NCBI GenBank assembly: GCA_964549135.1
Contig: CAZJUJ010000032.1
Location: 1 to 31,528 of the forward strand
Source of the DNA: RUG563 sp964549135
GTDB lineage: Bacteria; Bacillota; Clostridia; Christensenellales; Aristaeellaceae
Length of the DNA: 31,528 nt
Reading direction: 5' to 3'
Positions 23,774 to 29,568 of this stretch are shown piece by piece. The position numbers and the translations under genes are program-made. Each line of letters opens with the position of its first letter. Position 1 is the first letter of the stretch. The notes under the pieces were generated by a model. The model did no database searches. It was not told the origin of the DNA and saw only the letters and a program-made list of their open reading frames with translations.

Positions 23774-23814
23774 CGGGAAGCCCCCTTTATCGTTTTTATC
23801 GGGCGGAAGCGGCA

Positions 23815-23827
23815 GGGCGCAGCGCCC
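23815..23827 (-). other. Intercistronic hairpin before the binding-protein gene
   Basis: A compact palindrome (GGGCGC-T-GCGCCC) directly follows the permease stop. Short hairpins here often protect the message and raise binding-protein levels relative to permeases. No T-run follows at once. Confidence 0.4.
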
Positions 23828-24664
23828 TCAGCCCACCAGCGCGCCGCCCGCCATGGCGCGGGTGATATTTCTTCTGAGGAAGAGGAAAAGGATCAGGGCG
23901 GGGAGCAGCGAAAGAACAACCCCGGCCAGCACCACATGATAATTGGTATCCTCCAGGGTGGTCAGCATGGTGATGCCCACCTGGATGGTGCGCATTTCAT
24001 TCTGATTGGTTACCAGCAGCGGCCAGAGATAGGCGTTCCAGGCGGTAACAAAGGCCTGCACAAAGAGCGTGAAAAGAACGGGCCGGCTGATGGGCAGAAG
24101 AATGGAAAGCAGGAAATGAATATCCCCGCAGCCATCCAGTTGCGCCGCCTCTTTTAACGCCAGCGGGGCAGCCTTGAAGCTCTGCCGCAGCATGAACATC
24201 TGGCTCGCCCCCACAAAGGAGGTGATGGCCATGCCCAGATAGCTGTCAAGAAGCCCCAATTGCGCCACGGTCTGATAATTGGTGATCAGCAGCGTATCGG
24301 AGGGCAGCATCATGGTGCCAAGAATCAGGAAGAAGAGAAATTGCTTGCCCCTGAATTCGAAAAACACAAAGGCATAGGCCGCCAGCACCGCTACCACCAG
24401 CCGCACGGAGGCGGACAGCAGCGAAACCGCAAAGGAATTGAAGAAGAACCGCAGCACCGGCACCTGATGCCACACCGTTTCAAAATTATCCGTATAGGCA
24501 AAGCTATGGGGAAACAGAGAGGGCGGATAGGCGGCAAATTCCGCCTCGCTTTTGAAGGCACCCAGCAGGGCGTAAAGCACGGGGAAAACCAGCACCAGCC
24601 CAATGCCCAGCGCCAGAAGGGAAAGCAGCGCGTCCATTACGCGCATTTTCTGCCTGCGCGTCAT
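23828..24664 (-). CDS. Carbohydrate ABC transporter permease (MalG/UgpE type)
   Basis: A 278-residue inner-membrane permease with six hydrophobic segments. The EAA loop that docks the ATPase is seen in PLALKEAAQLDGCGDIHFLL (near residue 182) and continues to PISRPVL. It begins MTRRQKMRVMDALLSLLALG, with the first helix close behind. The ATG at 24664 overlaps the stop of the upstream permease by 4 bases; a longer frame to 24949 lies wholly inside that gene and was dropped. The length is typical. Confidence 0.94.
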   Translation of the reverse strand: MTRRQKMRVMDALLSLLALGIGLVLVFPVLYALLGAFKSEAEFAAYPPSLFPHSFAYTDNFETVWHQVPVLRFFFNSFAVSLLSASVRLVVAVLAAYAFVFFEFRGKQFLFFLILGTMMLPSDTLLITNYQTVAQLGLLDSYLGMAITSFVGASQMFMLRQSFKAAPLALKEAAQLDGCGDIHFLLSILLPISRPVLFTLFVQAFVTAWNAYLWPLLVTNQNEMRTIQVGITMLTTLEDTNYHVVLAGVVLSLLPALILFLFLRRNITRAMAGGALVG

Positions 24665-25551
24665 TGATAATGCACCCGCCTTCCCTCCAGGGCAAAGGCC
24701 CCGATGGTAAAAAGAAGCGTAAGGCCAAAGGCAATCAGGCTGACGCAGGCGGCCAAGCTGTAATTGGAAGAGGCATAGCCCGAGGAATACATCATGTAGA
24801 TCAGGGTGGTGGTGGCCCGGGAGGGGCCGCCCTGGGTCAGGATGATGATGGGACCGCTGGTCATCATGGACAGCACCATATTGGTGCAGAGTACATAGAG
24901 CAGGGTGGGGGAAATGAGGGGCAATTGAATCCGGAAAAAGCGGCTGCACGGCCCCGCGCCGTCAATCACCGCCGCCTCCAGCAGATGCCCGGGCACCCCC
25001 CGCAGGGCGGAAAGAAACAGCAGGAAATCAAAGCCCAGGCCCATCCAGATCGTCAGCAGCGCCACACCGTACAGCGCGGTATTCCGATCCTCATACCAGC
25101 CGATATTCCACTGGAAAAAATGATTGATATACCCCACCGTGGGATTGAGCAGAATCTTAAAGATCAGCGCCGCCGCCGACATGGATACCGCCATGGGCAG
25201 GGTAAACATGGTTTCGTATACGGCGCTGCCCCGGCGGCGTTTTTCGGCCAGAACCGCCAGAAAAAGGGTAATCACCAGGGTGGCGGGCACGTTCATCAGC
25301 GTCAGCAGCAGGGTATTTTTGAGGGCAATGCCAAAGTCTCTTCTGGAAAAGAGATACCGGAAATTTTCCAGCCCTGCAAAGCCTGTGATCTCCCCCTTAA
25401 AGTTTACCCGGGTAAAGCTGTAAAGAAACGTTTTCAGGAAGGGATAATAGACAAAGCCCACGGCAAAAAACAGCATGGGCAGCAGAAACAGATAGGGCTT
25501 GAGCCGCTGCCGCCAGGGCCTGCGCCGGGAATGCGCCGGGATAGCGCCCAC
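24661..25551 (-). CDS. Carbohydrate ABC transporter permease (MalF/UgpA type)
   Basis: A 296-residue permease with six hydrophobic segments. Its EAA loop is VPGHLLEAAVIDGAGPCSRF, followed by FRIQLPLISPTLL. A GTG at 25551 is the best start: AAAGGAGGGG lies just upstream, and the product starts with a short basic tail (HSRRRPWRQRLKPYLF) before helix 1. The ATG at 25608 is in frame but falls about 20 bases after the predicted transcript start with poor ribosome-site spacing. It is the first gene of the importer operon. No ATPase gene is encoded, so a shared MsmK-type ATPase elsewhere is expected. Confidence 0.92.
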   Translation of the reverse strand: MGAIPAHSRRRPWRQRLKPYLFLLPMLFFAVGFVYYPFLKTFLYSFTRVNFKGEITGFAGLENFRYLFSRRDFGIALKNTLLLTLMNVPATLVITLFLAVLAEKRRRGSAVYETMFTLPMAVSMSAAALIFKILLNPTVGYINHFFQWNIGWYEDRNTALYGVALLTIWMGLGFDFLLFLSALRGVPGHLLEAAVIDGAGPCSRFFRIQLPLISPTLLYVLCTNMVLSMMTSGPIIILTQGGPSRATTTLIYMMYSSGYASSNYSLAACVSLIAFGLTLLFTIGAFALEGRRVHYQ

Positions 25552-25635
25552 AAAAATCCCCTCCTTTCCTTCAGCCTGCGCGGCAGGAAAATGCACGGAA
25601 AAGCGCATCGCGCCGCCGGGAAGCCTCCGCGATGT

Positions 25636-25664
25636 ATTATACCATCGGCCTTTGGGAATGTAAA
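25636..25664 (-). promoter_or_regulatory. Promoter of the sugar importer operon
   Basis: On the minus strand: -35 TTTACA (25659-25664), 17-base spacer, perfect -10 TATAAT (25636-25641). Transcription would start near 25629, a leader of about 78 bases to the GTG. No clear operator palindrome was seen. Confidence 0.85.
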
Positions 25665-25686
25665 CCGAAAAGGCGGCGGCAGGAGC

Positions 25687-25763
25687 AAAAAAAGGAGCCG
25701 GGGCGAACCCGGAGGCCCGATAGGGGGCCGTGCGGCGGAAGCGCCGGGAGGGTTCGCCCTGGC
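25687..25763 (-). terminator. Large branched terminator after the oxidoreductase operon
   Basis: On the minus strand, GGGCGAACCC (25750-25759) pairs perfectly with GGGTTCGCCC (25701-25710), extended by GCC/GGC outside, and is followed by TCCTTTTTTT. Between the arms two further hairpins can form (GGCG/CGCC and GGCCC/GGGCC), making a three-way junction. It ends the message from 29173. Confidence 0.88.
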
Positions 25764-25797
25764 TGGAAGGAGCAGGGGAAAGGGGCGGCGATGCGCC

Positions 25798-26322
25798 TCA
25801 TTCCCCCAGGAAGGCCTGCTTATTCAGCGGGATGAAGGCGGCCTTGCGCCCGGAAAATACCTTTTCAAAAACGGTGAAAACCGATTCTACCGAAACGATG
25901 CCCGTCTTGCGGACAACCTCGCCCAGCATGACCATATTGGCCACCTTATCGCTGCCCAGGGCGGCGGCGTGCTCCGCCACATTTACGCCCACGGCCTGAA
26001 TATCCGTCCGGCTGGCGCTGCGATCCACCAGGGACTGATTGAAGAAGAGCCAGCCATCCTTTTTCACCATGGGCTCGAATTTATCCATGGAGGGCAGATT
26101 CATGGCCACGGCAATATCCGCCTCATAAATCAGCGGGCAGGAAACGGGCTTATCCGAAACCACCACGGTGCAATTGGCGGTGCCGCCCCGCATTTCCGGG
26201 CCGTAGGAGGGAAGGAAGGTGACCTCCTTGCCCTCCAGCATGGCGGCATAGCAGATGATCTGGCCCATCATCAGCACGCCCTGGCCGCCCGAGCCGGCAA
26301 AGAACATTTTGTAGGTGCTCAT
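25798..26322 (-). CDS. 2-oxoacid:ferredoxin oxidoreductase, gamma subunit
   Basis: A 174-residue subunit of the pyruvate/2-oxoacid ferredoxin oxidoreductase gamma family. It begins with the FAGSGGQGVLMMGQIICYAA motif and has VTFLPSYGPEMRGGTANCTV. With alpha, beta and delta it forms the complex that oxidatively decarboxylates 2-oxoacids to acyl-CoA while reducing ferredoxin, or runs in reverse. The ATG at 26322 overlaps the beta stop by 4 bases; the longer frame to 26394 lies inside beta. It is the last gene of the operon. Confidence 0.95.
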   Translation of the reverse strand: MSTYKMFFAGSGGQGVLMMGQIICYAAMLEGKEVTFLPSYGPEMRGGTANCTVVVSDKPVSCPLIYEADIAVAMNLPSMDKFEPMVKKDGWLFFNQSLVDRSASRTDIQAVGVNVAEHAAALGSDKVANMVMLGEVVRKTGIVSVESVFTVFEKVFSGRKAAFIPLNKQAFLGE

Positions 26323-27071
26323 TCTGCATCCGCCTCCTTCGGTTCGCATAATACGCCCAGCGGATAATAGGGCATCACCTTTTCCCGCACCCATTCCAGG
26401 GCCTTGACGGGGGTCATGCCCCAGTTGGTGGGGCAGGTGGAGAGGAATTCGATCAGGGTGAAGCCCAGGCCCTGCTGCTGGATTTCAAAGGCCCGGCGCA
26501 CGGCCTTTTTGGCGGCGCGCACATGGGCGGGAGAATCCAGGGCCACCCGCTCGATATACACCGCGCCGTCAATGGTGGCCAGCATTTCGCTCATTTTCAG
26601 CGGCATGCCGTTCAGCTCCTTGCTGCGGCCGTTCTGGGAGGTGGTGCTTTTCTGGCCGATGAGGGTGGTGGGGGCCATCTGGCCGCCGGTCATGCCGTAG
26701 ATGCCGTTATTGATAAAGAAGGTGGTGAATTTTTCCCCGCGCTGGGCGGCATGGACGATTTCGCCGGTGCCGATGGAGGCCAGATCGCCATCGCCCTGAT
26801 AGGTAAAGACCAGTTTATCGGGATGCACCCGGCGGATGCCGCTGGCAACGGCGGGGGCGCGGCCATGGGCGGCCTCGCACATATCCACATTCATGTATTT
26901 ATGCGCCATGACGGAGCAGCCGATGGGGGCCACGCCGATGACATTGCCCAGCATGCCCATTTCATCCAGCACCTCCATGATGATGCGGTGGGCGATGCCA
27001 TGGGTGCAGCCGGGGCAGTAATGGGTGGGCACCTCGGTCATGCCCTTGGTATACTCAAATACTGGCTTCAT
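26319..27071 (-). CDS. 2-oxoacid:ferredoxin oxidoreductase, beta (TPP-binding) subunit
   Basis: A 250-residue thiamine-diphosphate-binding subunit. It has the early HYCPGCTHGIAHRIIMEVLD, then IGCSVMAH, and the TPP/magnesium motif in TYQGDGDLASIGTGEIVHAA (near residue 88) with NNGIYGMTGGQ. Length and motifs fit the KorB/VorA type rather than single-chain pyruvate:ferredoxin oxidoreductase. It overlaps alpha by 4 bases upstream and gamma by 4 bases downstream. Confidence 0.96.
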   Translation of the reverse strand: MKPVFEYTKGMTEVPTHYCPGCTHGIAHRIIMEVLDEMGMLGNVIGVAPIGCSVMAHKYMNVDMCEAAHGRAPAVASGIRRVHPDKLVFTYQGDGDLASIGTGEIVHAAQRGEKFTTFFINNGIYGMTGGQMAPTTLIGQKSTTSQNGRSKELNGMPLKMSEMLATIDGAVYIERVALDSPAHVRAAKKAVRRAFEIQQQGLGFTLIEFLSTCPTNWGMTPVKALEWVREKVMPYYPLGVLCEPKEADAE

Positions 27072-28162
27072 TTCAATCCCTCCAACACAGCCTTGGCCCG
27101 GGCGGCAACCTCGGGCGATACGGGCACCATGCCGCCGGTGCGGTGAGCAAGATAGACGGGCAGACGGCCGCGCACGGCAATCTGCACATCGCTGATCATC
27201 TGGCCCATGGAAAGCTCGGCAGAGATGACGGCCTTGGTGGTGGAATAATCGATTTCGTCAAAGGCCTTATTGGGGAAGGGCCAGAGGCTGATGGGGCGGA
27301 TGAGCCCGGCGCGGATGCCCTGGGCGGCCAGGATTTCAATGGCCTCCCGGGCGATGCGGGCCATGGTGCCAAAGGCCACAAAGACCACCTCCGCGCCCTT
27401 GAGATTTTCCGTTTCATAGCGGCAAAGCTCTTTTTCGGCGCGGGCATATTTTTCAAAGAGATATTCGCAGTGCTTTTCCAGATCCTCGGGCTGCATGCGC
27501 AGGGATTTGACCACCCGGCGGTTCCCCGCGCCCTGCCGATCGTTATAGCCGGTGCAGGCCCAATCCCGGGCGGCGGCAATTTCCTCCGGCTTCAGCACGG
27601 GCTTGTATTCGGGCAGGCGCACGGGCTCCATCATCTGGGCGATCATGCCATCCACCAGCACCATGATGGGATTGCGCCAGGTCTGGGCCATTTCGGTGCC
27701 CTCATAGAGCAGATCCACCGCCTCCTGGATATTGCAGGGGGCAAAGACGGGAATGCGGTAATCGCCGTTGCCGCCGCCCCGGGTGACCTGATAATAATCG
27801 GCCTGGCCGGGCTGAATGCCGCCGATGCCGGGGCCGCCCCGGGAGGCGTTCAGGGCCAGCAGGGGCACCTCGGCGGAGCAGAGGAAGCTCATCCCCTCCT
27901 GCATCAGGGCGATGCCGGGGGAGGAGGAGGAAATAAACACGCTGCCGCCCGCCGCGCCTGCGCCATAGGCCATATTGATGGCCCCCAGCTCGCTTTCGGC
28001 CTGGATAAATACGCCGCCGTGCCGGGGCAATTCGCGGCTCATATATTCAGGCACCTCGCTCTGGGGGGTGATGGGATAGCCGAAATAAAACCGGGCCCCG
28101 CCGCGGATGGCGGCCTCGCCAAAGGCCTCGTTGCCCTTCATCAGCACTTTGTCTGTGATCAT
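27068..28162 (-). CDS. vorB: 2-oxoacid:ferredoxin oxidoreductase, alpha subunit (VorB-like)
   Basis: A 364-residue alpha subunit. The start KVLMKGNEAFGEAAIRGGAR, the GYPITPQSEVPEYMSREL motif and QAESELGAINMAYGAGAAGG are those of proteins commonly named VorB (3-methyl-2-oxobutanoate dehydrogenase subunit), which act on branched-chain 2-oxoacids. SSPGIALMQEGMSFL and GGPGIGGIQPGQADYYQ are also typical. Related KorA proteins act on 2-oxoglutarate, so substrate choice is uncertain from sequence alone. A GAAGGAGGAG site precedes the ATG. It overlaps the ferredoxin gene by 4 bases. The valine-type T-box next door, if read correctly, favours a branched-chain substrate. Confidence 0.93.
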   Translation of the reverse strand: MITDKVLMKGNEAFGEAAIRGGARFYFGYPITPQSEVPEYMSRELPRHGGVFIQAESELGAINMAYGAGAAGGSVFISSSSPGIALMQEGMSFLCSAEVPLLALNASRGGPGIGGIQPGQADYYQVTRGGGNGDYRIPVFAPCNIQEAVDLLYEGTEMAQTWRNPIMVLVDGMIAQMMEPVRLPEYKPVLKPEEIAAARDWACTGYNDRQGAGNRRVVKSLRMQPEDLEKHCEYLFEKYARAEKELCRYETENLKGAEVVFVAFGTMARIAREAIEILAAQGIRAGLIRPISLWPFPNKAFDEIDYSTTKAVISAELSMGQMISDVQIAVRGRLPVYLAHRTGGMVPVSPEVAARAKAVLEGLK

Positions 28163-28386
28163 TGGTCGCCCTCCTCCTTCTGATAGATTTCAATGGCCCC
28201 GTCCGGGCACATCAGCGCGCAGCTCTGGCAGCCGATGCAGTTTTCCTCCTGCCGGGCACAGGCGGGATGATAGCCCTTGAGATTGACCTGATCGCTCATA
28301 TCGATCACGCCCCTGGGGCAGACAGATTTGCATAATTCGCAGCCCTTGCATTTGTCCGGGTGAAAAACAAGATGAAACGCCCGCAT
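28159..28386 (-). CDS. 2-oxoacid:ferredoxin oxidoreductase, delta (4Fe-4S ferredoxin) subunit
   Basis: A 75-residue protein with two [4Fe-4S] motifs, CKGCELCKSVCPRG (near residue 14) and CIGCQSCALMCPDG (near residue 51). It carries electrons between the TPP centre and external ferredoxin. It ends in a short acidic tail. Its gene lies 26 bases after the P-loop ATPase and overlaps alpha by 4 bases, so the order is delta-alpha-beta-gamma. Confidence 0.96.
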   Translation of the reverse strand: MRAFHLVFHPDKCKGCELCKSVCPRGVIDMSDQVNLKGYHPACARQEENCIGCQSCALMCPDGAIEIYQKEEGDQ

Positions 28387-28412
28387 CCTTCCTTTTCTCC
28401 TTTCAGAATTCC

Positions 28413-29096
28413 TTATTTATCCAGATAAGCAGGCCGCATATACAGCCCCAGCGGCTGAAGGGCGGGAATGCCCTCAAGCGAAGCGGGGGATACGATGCCT
28501 GCGGGATAGCAGGTGTACTTAAGGGGCTTGCCCATTTCCTGGGCAAGGGTCATAGCCATTTCATGGCCCTTTTTGATAATATCCGGTGTGGTTTCCCTGA
28601 GCAGATGGGTATTATTGATTAGGCAGTCCGCCCGCATGGAAAGCTCCCCTTCAATGGCCTCCACATGGGCCCGGGCGCTTTCCAGAGAGGCGGTTTCATA
28701 GCGGCAGAAATTGATGACCGCCCATAATTCATGCGCATCCCCGGCAAAATACTTGGCAAACTGCCGCAGCACCCGGGCCCCGGCGTCATTGCCGCCCAGA
28801 TCGATGATGGTCTGGCAGCCCGGATCCTCCAAGGGGGCGCGCAGGGCCGCCGTCAGGGCGGGAAGCTCCGCCGTCAGCGGGCCGTCAAAGGTATCGGAAT
28901 AGACCCTGACCCCGTGGCTTTCAAGCAGCTGCTTCTGCTCCCGGGAGCGGAAATAGGGATTGGCCACATCCAGATCCACCAGCGCCAGACGGGGATATGC
29001 CCTTTCCTTCTCTTCTGCCAGGGAAAGGGCCAGGCTCACCGCCAGCTCCGTTTTTCCGCTGCCGTAATGCCCGGCGATTACGATAATGCGCTTCAT
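28413..29096 (-). CDS. P-loop ATP-binding protein (CobQ/ParA-like fold)
   Basis: A 227-residue P-loop protein. The Walker A motif is AGHYGSGKTELAVSLALSLA (residues 8-27). It then has LVDLDVANPYFRSREQKQLL (near 47), DLGGNDAGARVLRQFAKYF (near 99), and NFCRYET and INNTHLL stretches. It is the first gene of the oxidoreductase operon, 26 bases before the ferredoxin. From memory, similar proteins sit beside 2-oxoacid oxidoreductase genes in other Clostridia. A maturation, assembly or regulatory role for the complex is inferred from this link only. The ATG follows a G-rich site. Confidence 0.85.
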   Translation of the reverse strand: MKRIIVIAGHYGSGKTELAVSLALSLAEEKERAYPRLALVDLDVANPYFRSREQKQLLESHGVRVYSDTFDGPLTAELPALTAALRAPLEDPGCQTIIDLGGNDAGARVLRQFAKYFAGDAHELWAVINFCRYETASLESARAHVEAIEGELSMRADCLINNTHLLRETTPDIIKKGHEMAMTLAQEMGKPLKYTCYPAGIVSPASLEGIPALQPLGLYMRPAYLDK

Positions 29097-29112
29097 AGGC
29101 CCCCCTTTTTTC

Positions 29113-29135
29113 GCATCTCCATGCCGGGGAGATGC
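29113..29135 (-). other. Perfect hairpin in the oxidoreductase operon leader
   Basis: GCATCTCC pairs with GGAGATGC (8 bp, 7-base loop) between the -10 box and the ATPase ribosome site. It is followed by GAAAAAAGGGG and not by T, so it is not a terminator. Confidence 0.55.
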
Positions 29136-29144
29136 TTACAGAAA

Positions 29145-29173
29145 ATTATCCTCTCTTCCCGAGAAAATGTCAA
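29145..29173 (-). promoter_or_regulatory. Strong promoter of the oxidoreductase operon
   Basis: On the minus strand: perfect -35 TTGACA (29168-29173), 17-base spacer, -10 GATAAT (29145-29150). It is back to back with the T-box promoter; the two -35 boxes are 55 bases apart. Confidence 0.87.
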
Positions 29174-29228
29174 TCCCGGAGGATTGTATTTCTTTTGTAC
29201 AGGCACGCAAAAAAGCCCGGCTGGGCGA

Positions 29229-29257
29229 TTGACAAGGGCCGCTTCGTTTGGTACACT
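29229..29257 (+). promoter_or_regulatory. Promoter of the T-box-controlled gene
   Basis: Perfect -35 TTGACA (29229-29234), 17-base spacer, -10 TACACT (29252-29257). Transcription would start near 29264, just before Stem I of the T-box. Confidence 0.85.
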
Positions 29258-29277
29258 ATGCTTAATTTCATAGCCAA

Positions 29278-29540
29278 TGGCGATGACGGAGAAGGCGGAT
29301 TGAGGGCCAAGCACAGAGAGCCGGCGTATGCTGAAAGCCGGCGGCGGCGCTCGCTCCTGCGGTCGCTTCCGAGCCGGGGCCCTGAAAAATGCAGTAGGGG
29401 CCTCCGAGATACGCTGCGTCAGTGCGAAGGGCTTAGCAGAGCCCCTGAGGGGCGCAGGCAGCTGCGCAATTTGAGTGGTACCGCGGGTTGATTTTCAGCT
29501 CGTCTCAAAGAAGAATGGCTTTGAGATGGGCTTTTTTGTG
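29278..29540 (+). ncRNA. T-box leader RNA, probable valine specifier
   Basis: All main T-box parts are visible: a GA-rich Stem I base (GATGACGGAGAAGG, 29283-29296), the AGAGAG motif with its TATGCTGAAA apical loop (29315-29336), the CTGAAA...AGTAGG linker (29382-29398), a Stem III hairpin GCGCA/TGCGC (29452-29467), and the T-box AATTTGAGTGGTACCGCGG (29468-29486). The UGGU bulge (29476-29479) would pair with an A-ending acceptor, ACCA. By the spacing to CTTCCGAGC the specifier is GUC, valine (29362-29364); tRNA-Val has A73, which fits. The antiterminator pairs 29470-29475 with 29504-29509 and 29483-29491 with 29495-29503. Uncharged tRNA should allow read-through. Confidence 0.93.
29498..29537 (+). 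terminator. T-box intrinsic terminator
   Basis: GCTCGTCTCAAAG pairs with CTTTGAGATGGGC (13 bp with two wobbles, 8-base loop), followed by TTTTTT. Its 5' arm is the same sequence that closes the antiterminator, so the two folds exclude each other. Confidence 0.93.
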
Positions 29541-29568
29541 CGTCTCTTGCGAAGGAGGAGATACTGTA

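Noticed and set aside
25694..25760. tRNA-like or signal-recognition RNA in the branched terminator
   Set aside because: GGGTTCGCCCC recalls a T-arm, but there is no acceptor stem, anticodon arm or SRP GGAA-type core in the right places.
24664..26367. 567-codon plus-strand frame across the permease and gamma-subunit genes
   Set aside because: It crosses a promoter and a terminator of the minus strand and has shadow-frame composition.
29382..29398. AUG, UGC or GUA in the CTGAAA...AGTAGG segment as T-box specifier
   Set aside because: This segment matches the linker after Stem I in other T-boxes. UGC (Cys) also conflicts with the UGGU bulge.
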